From positions 4,877,498 through 4,941,497 of the forward strand of contig NC_135560.1 in the NCBI RefSeq assembly GCF_964340395.1: a stretch of DNA of 64,000 nt, read 5' to 3'. The number at the start of each line of letters is the position of its first letter. Position 1 is the stretch's first letter. This DNA is from Glandiceps talaboti (taxonomy: Eukaryota; Hemichordata; Enteropneusta; Spengelidae). The position numbers were made by a program, and so were the translations under genes. This document shows, in pieces, positions 54,936 through 64,000 of this stretch. A model generated the notes under the pieces. That model did no database searches and was not told where the DNA came from. It saw only the letters and a program-made list of their open reading frames with translations.

Positions 54936-56025
54936 GGCTGTCAGACTGTCATTGATAAAATGAACGACGAATGAAGTTTAATATAGACATTGAAACACGA
55001 CAATGGCTAATTATGCATGTCAACTGTAATTAATGTGAGTAGCGAGGTTTCAATTAATAGTCTTCCGAAGTGTAGTAATTTCATTAACTCTTGTCTACTA
55101 TTTCACTATGACCATCTAGTACAAGGCATAGACTATTGGATAACCATCGTCATTACAGGGGCTGTCTGTACCTTTTATACGACCTTGGTGAGTGAGAGAA
55201 CTAGCAGAATTTACGTCGGGGTGGGGTCCTGATGAGAAAGTAGGGTAACCTGAAAAAAGTTAGTAGAGAGTGAGAGAGAGAGAGAAATTCATACACAAGT
55301 GAACAAAAACATTCAAAAATGTATTCAAGTATATCTAACAACATGACCACGCCCATAGCAACAGATCGCGTATATCGCAAAGATAGCCACATGATTGGAT
55401 AGGCAACTGGATAGTCATTCAGCACTGAAATGAACACCTATTGTTAACATGGCCTAGCATATGGATAAACAGTTTTTTTTTAAACTGTACAGTTGTGCTC
55501 CAACGCCTTTGATGGTATGTTTTTCAAAATTGTGCTCACCGTGGGAGGCGGACACACCCTCCTCACCAGCTATCACGTTGATGCCGTTTCTCCCAAATTA
55601 AGGGTGGAGGGGGAAACACCTGCTGGCTAAGTATCTCCAAGTATACGGGTTACAGCCTGAATGTGAGACCTCCCCTTGCAAAGCCCACTTGTATTTATAA
55701 AGAAATCTCTTTTATGTATAGAAGCTGAAGTCGATTGCCATGGTTTAATACTTTAATGTAATGTACCATATAATTGTACACCTCCAGAACGTATGGTACC
55801 ATATAATTGCACATATAAACACATGTGTAGTCTTGAGGAGGGGGCTACGAAAATCCATGTTAAATGTTTTTTCCCTCAGACCCCATCCCCTGCCGTACAT
55901 TCTGCTCGTCCCCTAAACAGATATTGATTTGCACTTTGTTAAACATTAATTACATAGAGTATCTTGTAGAACTGACTCTAATAGAAATGTATGTATGTAT
56001 GTATGTATGCATGTATGTATGTATG

Positions 56026-56057
<32 letters not shown>

Positions 56058-59000
56058 TGTATGTATGTATGTATGTATACCGTACGTGTGAAGATTAGAG
56101 ACATATATAATGACTTCCATGTGCAATGCCTCTGAAGAGACGTTTTGTAATTCATGTTAATAAACTGTATTGCTGTTCATGTCATGCCGTATAGGGTGGA
56201 ATGAAAGCTGTCATCTGGACTGATGTCTTTCAATGCATCGTTATGTTGAGTTCGATCATTGTTGTCATGGTATTGGCTACCAACCAGGCCGGTGGTTTAA
56301 ACACTGTGTTTGAATACAACAATTACCATGGAAGGCTCGATATTTTCGAGTAAGTGTAAAAAAAATTTCCACTCATATAAGTTAGTAGAATTGGTTAAAA
56401 TAAGGTGGTGTGAGAATTTTAAACAGACGGACTTGAGATTCACATACACATATCATAAGCAAACTGTTATTTTGTTGACATCCCACAAAGTTTCTTCGTT
56501 CAGCCAAGGAAAATACGAGTGACCCATTCACCCAAGGGGCCTTTGTAACTACGAGTCGCTAGGCGAGTGACAACCCTTAGGTCACGAGTTTTTTTCCGGC
56601 TGAATAAAGAGAAATATTGGAGAATAAAATAGTTATACCATGGTCAGTAATATCAAAGAAAAGTCAAGGTAATTAATGGCAGTTTTGAACGTTTTGAGTC
56701 ATATTTCGAACACAGCAGAACCAGAGACGTAGACAGATGTTGTCGTGAGATAGATGCTCGTTGTCGTGACGTAAAATGACCAGAGTATATATATATTCCA
56801 TATTTTTTGTTCAATTTGGCTTGTGCCTGCTATAATACAAGTAGTTACGTCTTCAATGTCATTGGTTCATTTCCAAGATATTCATACATATATATTTGAT
56901 GAGGACAACCACTCCATTTGCAAGGAATCTATCCCACCGCTGACACCTCACTGATAGTGCTAATGGCATTTGAGTCTGACTGGGCTGGGACTCATCCCAG
57001 GCATTAATCAGATGTCACCAAAACGTTGTCGTCAGCTATGTATACTGATAAATTTATTCGTTCAGAATTATTGATATTAGCATTACAAGTTGATTAACAC
57101 TGAAATAAAATTTACTTTGGGTCCGCCCACTTTAAATTTTAATCGCTGGACTGTTTCTTATACTTACAATACAAGTGGTGGCTGGGATGGTATGACGAAA
57201 TTACAAATCAAATTATACAAAGATGCGAGTCGTTGTAAAATGTGACTCGCCCCCAATTCAACAATCGCACTAAGACTTTTTTCTTTGTGTTCAACACACA
57301 GGTTTGGTCCAGACCCAACCATTCGCCTGACGTTCTGGGGTGTATTAAGTTTGATGTTTTATTCAATGGGAACGATGGTTAACCAAGGTGCTGTCCAACG
57401 AATAATGGCGGCAAAATCTGTAGGCCAAGCCAAAGGGTAAACATTACAGACACTCGTGACACGTGATATGTTTCGTAACGGGTTAATATATCGATAAAAC
57501 TGACGCTTATAACTGATAATATCAGGAATGAAAATAACACGGATGTATTGGCGCTAGTTGAATTTCGTCATAGAAACTGGTGTTATTATACCTTGTTTGT
57601 ATATTATCGACCATAATACGTAAACATTATCAATAGTCTTCTGATACATATCATGGGTCACAAGTGTCTGTGGTAAATGCAACCGGTAATACAAGACTAG
57701 GAGGCCGGTCAGTGTCAGTTTCTGTGGCCATGGGGGGGGGGGGGGGGGTCTGTGGATATTTCCATAGTGCAGATGAAAGGTCACCCCGTCTCTGTAAACA
57801 GGCTGATTCCCCACATCACTTGATTTTAAAACATGATGACCCCCCCCCCCCCCCCACCTCCATATATCACATGATAGGTATTTGGTCGTGATTCAGAGTG
57901 GACTGCTTGACTATCTATGTCTCACAAATACTTTATAAGATTGAAGCATCATGTAATTAGCGACTACACAGGGTAAACATATTTTAAAAGGAGTTTAATA
58001 GCATTTTAGGTTTTTACGGCCTGACAAATAAGGGGGTGGGGTCACCTCAATTTGGGATTCAAAGAAGGGGTCATCATTTTTACGAATAACTAAACAAAAT
58101 CATGAGCCACACTCCTGTACTTAAATGTCCATACATTTAATATCATAACTAGGCAACTTGCGCAGGGAAGATTCATTTGTGACTGGATGCCTCATGATGA
58201 TATCGTAGATAGCGCCCTCTGCGTGGAGATTGCGCATCGTATATAGAACGTGCATCCTTGAGTGAAACCACCAAAAATACCATAGTATATAGGACGCACA
58301 TGCGTACTGGTCATTGAGCTGCTACGCTAGCTATTAAACAAAATAATGTATGTCCATAAAATAAACCATAAACAATTAGCTATAAATATACATTCAAATA
58401 TAACATAAACTCTGTCTCTTGATACACCCAATACATAATTATGATATGGAGTCACAACACTGCACTAAGGCCACCTTTAAGCAACAGTTATTTGTTAGAA
58501 ATGACTTCTTGCTATTGCACACCATATGGGTTGCATTGTGTCATCTTGTGGTATAAAAACTGTCATGTGTAGCTGTACATGTAACACTTTAGAAATAAAA
58601 TACCTTAAAATGTACTGGTTCTAAAATCTGTTCCTCCATTGACCTGAACATGTTGAATTGCTCAAAACATAACCATTTTAGGAAACTCTGAAATAATATG
58701 TGGCAAACACTGTGACTGACCCAGCCTGTGAATAGATATTGGATATTCAATGTCCATGTATATAGTTAGTCTAGTTCCTATACATTTTTGTACATATAAG
58801 GTATGATAACTACGATCATCTCCATTAGAAGTCCCAAATTGATTTATGGTTGAGATCAATAGTTCAATGTAGGGTAAAAACTAAATTCTTTTAGTGTGGG
58901 GAGGAGGTGAGGGAGGAGGTCTTTTATAATGAAATCTGTTTTCTACACCAATACACATTTCTAAAAATGTCAAATTGAAAAATGGAGAAAAATAATTGTT

Positions 59001-62000
59001 GTGCATGTCACTAAAATACATTTATTGTGCCAATAAAAGAGCTATTTTGTCCTCACTACATACTGGCTTTGTATTCATAGCACTACATAATACTACATAC
59101 TGATTAAAATGTTGTTAGCAGATCATAATATTACATTTCCTTGGTATTAAAATGTATTTATTTTCAAGGCTATCATGTTGTCAGCAATATACTGGACAAC
59201 ATAGCCAGTAGTAAGTGAATTGAATTGTATTAGTAATGTAGTTCGGAAACTGCTGTAGTACAGAAAACCTTTTAATGACATTTTTAATTTCTATTTTGAA
59301 ATCAATAACATTTATCACATTTCATTATTCAAAACCTTTTCAAAAACACTTTGGATGAAATTAGCAGTTTGGTCAATGAAGGGAGGGGAGTTTTGAGTCA
59401 GTGATTAAACTGAACAATTATGAACAGGACAAACAAGTGCCTTGAGGAGTGCAAACTAGTCAATGCGTGTACATGTATGGAAAGCCGCAGCTGTCTTAAG
59501 TCTAAAGAAAACAATATATTGACTATATGATGCGAACATTCGTGCAAACAATTCATTATATGAGTTGTAAGTATATCATTATGTGTGACACTTATTGACA
59601 TGGGTTTACAAGTATATTAACTCCATTTCTAATATTGTATTTGACAATTAGCTGAATTAATCTATGGTAATTGTTCACTCAATCAGAGAGATATCCTAGA
59701 ACTTTTGGTTACTAAACCATGAATATTTTGTATGTCAGTGAACAGACAATCATATACTTCTCATAGGGTTCCTATCTAAAGAGCTTTATACATGTGAAGC
59801 AATGGATTTTGGTTAGCAATTTACCAGATACACTTAAAATTACTGAAAATGTAACATGTAAAATTAACTATCCAGTGTGTGGTATTATGCTTTGAGAATA
59901 GAATGTCTTTTGCAAGAACAAAACGAATGTTTCTTGGCAAAAGATGGGGGGAGGGTGTCAGTAACAGTGTTATTTTATTTATTTTTTTTTATTTTTTTTT
60001 TTTGGGGGGGGGTGGATTGTTTTGTTAATGAATTGCAGGGGATCACTATTTTTAAGTACAACACGAACAAAAAGTCACCGACCCACCCCTGCCCGTAAAA
60101 ACTGATCCCCAAACTGAAATGGGAATATGTACAAATCTCATGCGGAGGGATCCTATGAGCTACTCTGGTGTTTTTTGACACTTAAAGCGACCAGGCCCTT
60201 TTTAGGAAGTACAAAGTTTCCAAGCTTTACAAGACAGAACCAGCATGTAATTAGCAAGTACATAGGGTTGAACTATTTTATTGTTTTTTAAAACTCCAGA
60301 AGTCTAATAGCATCATCTTGACAGTAAGAGATGGGGGAAGAGCTTGAGACTGGGATATGTCCACCTCTAAATTGCAAAAGATTGCTTAATGGCTGTGTAA
60401 AATGTTTGTTATTGCACATACAATAACAAACTTTTTGCACGTATTTTATCTTCAGTATGATGTGGTGTATATATTGATTATAACAAAGCATACAATCATG
60501 TCCAATGTTGATGTAGCTTACAATGTTGGTGAATCAATCACATTATTTAATGTATGTGGGGTTGTTTCTGTAATTTTAAAAATCACATGCACGTTTCATA
60601 GTGTATATACTCTGGTATGTACAATTTGATGATAACAAAACAAAAGTGTCCTGAATAGTTTGGTTAAGTAGCTTTTAATTATAATCAAGGTTTTATGTGA
60701 GTATTTTCAATTGAGTAAAACAGATTTATAGACTCAGCTTGTGCCACTTTAAGCAGTGTACATCCTTTGTGAACGGAGAGCTCGTTCATAATATTAGCCA
60801 GCTCTGTAGCATTGGTATCTTGGTATCTCTTAGTATTATCAGAGAGAGCGTCTATTGTATAATAACCTACTATAATTTACTGTAAATTTAAATTGAAGAA
60901 TTTATACTTAGACATCAACACCACTTTCACGCTTTTATGTTAACTTTGAAATAATATATTGTAAATATCTAAACGTTTCTACCCATCGTTCTAAAGGACC
61001 GTGTTATTGACAATACCGCTCAACATGGTGATGTTTTCACTCCTGTTTGTAACTGGGCTTGCTCTGTTTGCCTTCTATGACAGTAAGCATGTTTAATATT
61101 TGTATTATATTAATGTACATGATTGATAGATGACACCAGAAGATCTGTCTGTTCTAATTTTAGAGAATGTATATTAATTGAGAACACCTTTCTTGAGTTT
61201 TCCTTTATTGTTTCAACCGTTTTACCTTCATGTGAAATTCTGTGTAGATCTTATTTTATCTTTTCAAAGACTCCATTGTTTATACAGTATAATGTCTTTT
61301 CTGTAGATGACTTAACTCCACTTTGGCCATCAATCAACAGTACCTTTTCTCCACTAGACAGTAAGTACGGGGAATACTTTCAAGTTTCGTTTTGACTTGT
61401 ATTTGGTTTACTTTATAATTAACAAAAACAACATCAACGCCATCATTGTAACCATCTTCAACATTATTGTCCTTATCACCCCTAGTCCCTCCTCCCTTAT
61501 CAACCCCTACACCCATCCCACTAGACTGTCGACAGTCGTTCCTGCTTTTTTGCTATGTTTTATCAAGTCATTGCCTCGCCCCGATCTGGAGCAATACTAT
61601 AACCACGTACTGATCAGCGAGTGTCGGACTGTCAACAGTCGTTCCTGCCTTTTTGTTACGTATTATCTAAAACTAAAGTCGTTGCCTCGCTCCGATCTGG
61701 AGCAATACTTTAACTGCGTACTGATCAGCGAATGCCGGAGGCACGAGCGACTGTCACTGCTCACTGTATCTCCTTTTCTATTACTTATTCATGATGTGAC
61801 GTCATGGAATTGGGCTTTACTCTCTCGTATGATTTGCATACAGTTCACTCAACATTCAACGCATATACACGTACACTGCAGCGCAAATTTGACCTCGTAA
61901 ATGTATTTTGATGGTCATAATCAAGTAATTTACCTTTCCTATCTTTCCTCGTGAAAGCTTGAAAATGTGCATTTTTTTAAAGGTGTTGTTGGACGACCTC

Positions 62001-63435
62001 GATGCCCAACACGGCAATTTCATTGACAATGTCATGCTCATACACTCACTTGTCTATGGTGCCGTGTACGTGTACAGTCTATTAGCTAGCTGCGAGTCGA
62101 AGGAGCTCAATTGGCTCCAACTCATGGACTGTTATCATGCAGATAATTTTTCTTCTATGAAAGTCTTTCACGTGTGAATATCCAAGTTTCACCAATGCGT
62201 CTTGATATGTTTACTTGCTTGGTGACTGGCGACGCCATGTTGATTTTGATTGACAAGCTTTGAGAATGATGACCCCAATGTCAAACATACAACAAGAAAA
62301 ATGTTCTTACTGTTATCGCGTGAGGGCGCGGCAAGGCCTTCACTCACAGTGCGTGTTTGGCAATCGCAGTTCCTATCAGTAGGCATTAGTATTCAGTCCT
62401 ACGGAGCGTGGCGACGACTTTGATTTAGATGACACATAGCAAAAAAGGCATGAACGACTGTCGATTTATCGGTAATAAAGTTTTCATAAGTTGTGATATC
62501 TTTTCATAAATTTATTTATGAAGATTTGTTACATTACAATTTAGCTATGTTTATATGCAAGGCACAATCGAAAATGAAATGGTGCAGTAAAGTATTTGGG
62601 TTTTATGGTGCAGTAAAGTATTTAGAAAGAATTTCCCAATGTTTTCTTCGTTCAGCCAAGGAAAATTAAAGTTACCTATGGGGCCTTATCACTACGAGTC
62701 GATAGACAACACCATGATGATATGCACGAGTATTTACCGAGTTAATAAAAAAATATATATACATGCTCAAGAACAATTTATGAAAATTAGATGCAATGAG
62801 TGCGATTTAAAACATTTTCACTTATATTTCGAGCACCAAATAGCAATGATGTTAGAAGCTATTTGTGATGTAGATTGACCAAGGTACAAATTCCATAGTT
62901 TTTGTTGCAACGTTCTCAACTAGTACTGTTAGCTTTAATATTATTTAACATTGAGATTTTTTTATATTAATTTTTACTGAGAGTGGTTTATGCTCTTTTC
63001 AATAGAATGTAAAACAATTCGTGCATAGAACATTTATATAACATTTATTGGTGTATTCATTGAATGTTTGGAAGTAGAGAATGGTGTTTAATGAAGCAAT
63101 TATATTACCTCAAAATCATTCAATTATTTGCAGATATAACAGTTCCTCCACAAGACTGGGAGGAACCAAACTACGTGCCAAATTACCGCACCCCAGACCA
63201 GGTACAAATCTTCATCTCATACAATTGTTTGGTTTTATTTAGCAAAACATACTCTGATTTAGTAAGTCACAAGTATATATTACGTTATCATCTAATCTCA
63301 AAGAGCTTGCCCTCATCATTAGAATTCATGTTAACTTTGAGAAAAATAACTATGGCAAGGAAGAACGTTAAACCAAAGAAACATAGACGTTCTTAAAAGA
63401 ATAATAACACATGAACAAATGCTTCACGAGACTAG

Positions 63436-63522
<87 letters not shown>

Positions 63523-63894
63523 TTCAAATTAGCTACATTTACTCACCTTACCACCACCCCCTCCTGCGCCGTCATTTTGAATTCCGCTTAGCTTATTGAC
63601 TGCTTTTTGTACCATCAACATTAATTTCGTATCTAAGTATATTTTTTTTACAATACTTCATTGACAAATTACATGAATAAATATATTTCTCTCACCGTCA
63701 CTTATTTATCTTCGCCCCAACTCTTCATGGAAACGAGGTGACAAACAGTATGGCCAACTCTTTATGGAAATGAAGTGACATGGTTCCCATTTTATCAATT
63801 TACAGATACTTATCTTCTTCGTGAGTTCAAAATTAGGCCACATCCCAGGACTGCAAGGATTGTTTGTTTCATGTTTGTTTGCTGGTGCATTGAG
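50131..63894 (+). CDS. SLC5-family sodium/solute symporter (partial, 3' end missing)
   Basis: Ten coding exons: 50131-50258, 51753-51972, 54392-54509, 55120-55187, 56195-56349, 57302-57436, 60997-61082, 61307-61360, 63134-63201, 63806-63894. All introns are GT-AG and all phases agree, giving about 373 codons; the gene runs off the right edge (family members are about 600 aa). The N terminus MSSNEVTQFKVADWVLFIGL is followed by TM1. The TM2/TM3 exon has VTFTSSISVLGFPAEIFAYG. TM5-6 carry GAVCTFYTTLGGMKAVIWTD and VFQ, and the later NQGAVQR matches the SLC5 NQxxVQR hallmark. The loop with SINSTFS has an N-glycosylation site. The closest recalled relatives are the vitamin/monocarboxylate group (SLC5A6, A8, A12); substrate cannot be assigned. 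Confidence 0.9.
50259..51752. other. SLC5 intron 1
   Basis: No exon recognised. Two imperfect copies of a GAAACCCACCTTGC / GAACCCACTTTGCGAGCC segment lie near 50824-50950 and 51000-51130. A C-run is at 51370-51383. Confidence 0.5.
51753..51972 (+). CDS. SLC5 exon 2: TM2-TM3
   Basis: The acceptor is TTCCCAG and the donor is GTTAGT. It encodes the NRRMGCLPLAMSF helix start, SSISVLGFPAEI and VIRGLEIVSIYE. Confidence 0.92.
52459..52650. repeat. 97-bp direct tandem duplication with a nearby inverted copy
   Basis: Two copies of GAACAGGATGAATAATTTTG...AAATAAAGTTxATAACTATT start near 52459 and 52556. A diverged inverse copy lies at about 52853-52950 and ends with ATTTGTCCTGTTCCC. Copies have the features of a repeat with internal TIR-like symmetry. 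Confidence 0.88.
53014..53313. repeat. Cluster of five hairpins
   Basis: Hairpins: GACAGTGGAG/CTCCACTGTC (53014-53039), CTCAGACCAC/GTGGTCTGAG (53061-53084), GCGAAC/GTTCGC (53146-53160), CTCGGATGTTC/GAACATCCGAG (53170-53236) and GTTACCCAGCCT/AGGCTGGGTAAC (53257-53313). All stems are perfect. The block is more GC-rich than its surroundings. No ORF or tRNA-like fold was recognised. Confidence 0.9.
53796..54333. mobile_element. MITE of the 13359 family, split by a retrotransposon tail
   Basis: The left end AGTGGCACAAGCTGAGTTTA and right end TTCAGCTTGTGCCCCT followed by TTAA match the element at 13359-13655. The left flank is TCAA rather than TTAA, probably a later mutation. The internal part from about 53930 to 54141 is a CR1/L2-like 3' end inserted into the MITE. 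Confidence 0.75.
53945..54141 (+). mobile_element. CR1/L2-like retrotransposon 3' end
   Basis: The open codons YAAPKLWNSLPTDIKLAPT then FKRKLKTHFFCKAYGVD and TAA at 54062 are the typical C-terminal end of CR1/L2-type open reading frames. The 3' UTR ends TTGGCGCTCTACAAATTATT and a GATT-repeat tail (54122-54140). Confidence 0.88.
54392..54509 (+). CDS. SLC5 exon 3: TM4
   Basis: The acceptor is CCCTATAG and the donor is GTAGGC. It encodes YVSLRFHHSLRIAVSCLYLL and ATTLVGPALAFQA, equivalent to the family YLELRF...APALAL segment. Confidence 0.88.
54884..54935. repeat. (CAGA)n microsatellite
   Basis: About 13 CAGA units in the SLC5 intron, preceded by CAGG-rich variants. Confidence 0.95.
55120..55187 (+). 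CDS. SLC5 exon 4: TM5 start
   Basis: The acceptor is CATCTAG and the donor is GTGAGT. It encodes VQGIDYWITIVITGAVCTFY and TTL, continuing directly with GGMKAVIW of the next exon. Confidence 0.88.
55988..56078. repeat. (GTAT)n microsatellite
   Basis: About 22 GTAT units with a few single-base interruptions, in the intron before exon 5. Confidence 0.97.
56195..56349 (+). CDS. SLC5 exon 5: TM5-TM6
   Basis: The acceptor is GTATAG and the donor is GTAAGT. It encodes GGMKAVIWTDVFQCIVMLSS, a hydrophobic helix and NTVFEYNNYHGRLDIF. Confidence 0.92.
56350..57301. other. SLC5 intron 5
   Basis: Contains a CTTCGTTCAGCCAAGGAAAA segment near 56493 that recurs near 62645 in intron 8 as part of a dispersed repeat. 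No exon was seen. Confidence 0.5.
57302..57436 (+). CDS. SLC5 exon 6: TM7 with NQxxVQR motif
   Basis: The acceptor is CACACAG and the donor is GTAAAC. It encodes FGPDPTIRLTFWGVLSLMFY and MVNQGAVQRIMAAKS, the SLC5 hallmark between helices. Confidence 0.92.
57437..60996. other. SLC5 intron 6, longest in the gene
   Basis: Contains homopolymer G and C runs at 57734-57748 and 57841-57855, an inverted copy of the 20440-20590 repeat at about 60200-60370, a palindromic core (TTGTTATTGCACATACAATA) near 60407, and a MITE right end at 60748 followed by TTAA. No exon was seen, and the exon 6-7 phases join. Confidence 0.55.
60200..60370. repeat. Inverted copy of the repeat at 20440-20590
   Basis: Reads CCAAGCTTTACAAGACAGAA, GTACATAGGGTTGAA and GATGGGGGAAGAGCTTGAGA here. 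The complement of each occurs in the same order in the lectin intron at 20440-20590, and a partial third copy at 20610-20710. Confidence 0.8.
60997..61082 (+). CDS. SLC5 exon 7: TM8
   Basis: The acceptor is CTAAAG and the donor is GTAAGC. It encodes TVLLTIPLNMVMFSLLFVTG and LALFAFYD. Confidence 0.9.
61307..61360 (+). CDS. SLC5 exon 8: extracellular loop
   Basis: The acceptor is TCTGTAG and the donor is GTAAGT. It encodes DLTPLWPSINSTFSPLD, including the N-glycosylation site NST. It is short, but the phases match on both sides. Confidence 0.75.
61361..63133. other. SLC5 intron 8
   Basis: Bases 61510-61745 hold two imperfect copies of a GTTGCCTCGCCCCGATCTGG / GAGCAATACT segment. No exon was recognised. 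The second copy of the 56493 repeat lies near 62645. Confidence 0.5.
63134..63201 (+). CDS. SLC5 exon 9: loop before the next helix
   Basis: The acceptor is TTTGCAG and the donor is GTACAA. It encodes ITVPPQDWEEPNYVPNYRTP and DQ, ending at the conserved PDQ that precedes the next transmembrane segment. Confidence 0.85.
63438..63520. repeat. (AT)n microsatellite
   Basis: About 41 uninterrupted AT units in SLC5 intron 9. Confidence 0.98.
63806..63894 (+). CDS. SLC5 exon 10: TM9, last exon in the window
   Basis: The acceptor is TTTACAG and the donor is GTAGGG. It encodes ILIFFVSSKLGHIPGLQGLF and VSCLFAGALR, matching the family PGLPGLFVA...SGTLS region. The codon is split after two bases, so the next exon lies beyond 64000. 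Confidence 0.9.
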
Positions 63895-64000
63895 GTAGGG
63901 CTTCATCATAATCATAGTCACTATAATTGAAATATTTACATACACAATTTATGTTTTGTTATTTCACATCCATTAAGATGCAAAAAGACTAGTGTAATAG

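Overview
The window is eukaryotic nuclear DNA from an invertebrate animal: AT-rich, with GT-AG introns, long intergenic and intronic stretches full of microsatellites, minisatellites, palindromic MITEs, CR1/L2-like retrotransposon pieces and GIY-YIG (Penelope-like) retroelement pieces. The exact taxon cannot be fixed from the sequence. A marine invertebrate (hemichordate, cephalochordate or lophotrochozoan type) fits best.

Three spliced genes, all on the + strand, can be reconstructed with consistent splice phases. (1) Bases 894-13275 hold the 3' seven exons of a G protein beta-5 (GNB5) orthologue; its N-terminal exon(s) lie left of the window. The exon ending at 2652 has had its 3' end and splice donor amplified into a 15-copy, 96-bp array (2598-4016). 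(2) Bases 20096-38261 hold a complete gene for a type II membrane-anchored F-type (fucolectin/FTP) lectin: a short cytosolic/TM exon, a Ser/Thr-rich stalk exon and two exons for the FTP domain, with the fucose-binding motif H-x26-R-x-D-x4-R intact. A ~3-kb segmental duplication (22161-25160 and 27541-30485) has duplicated the frame-neutral stalk exon, so 254-aa and 319-aa forms are both possible. (3) Bases 50131-63894 hold the first ten coding exons of an SLC5-family sodium/solute symporter (SLC5A6/A8/A12-like), continuing past the right edge.

Between and inside these genes lies a dense mobile-element landscape: a 2.4-kb TTAA-flanked element with ~700-bp inverted arms (8178-10574); several small TTAA-flanked palindromic MITEs (13359-13655, 14959-15299, 15781-16148, 53796-54333); a 2.25-kb TAA-flanked TIR transposon with a frameshifted minus-strand gene (30520-32767); antisense Penelope-like GIY-YIG fragments; CR1/L2-like reverse transcriptase and 3'-tail fragments; a 1.45-kb tandem segmental duplication (43182-44636 / 45241-46674); and large minisatellites at 13640-14010, 17255-18115 and 39361-40815. 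A compact set of five DNA hairpins (53014-53313) and a long near-perfect inverted repeat (21911-22090) are not explained by any family I recognise.

The three genes have no obvious shared pathway. GNB5 is a signalling subunit that partners R7 RGS proteins, the lectin is a cell-surface glycan binder, and the SLC5 protein is a nutrient transporter.
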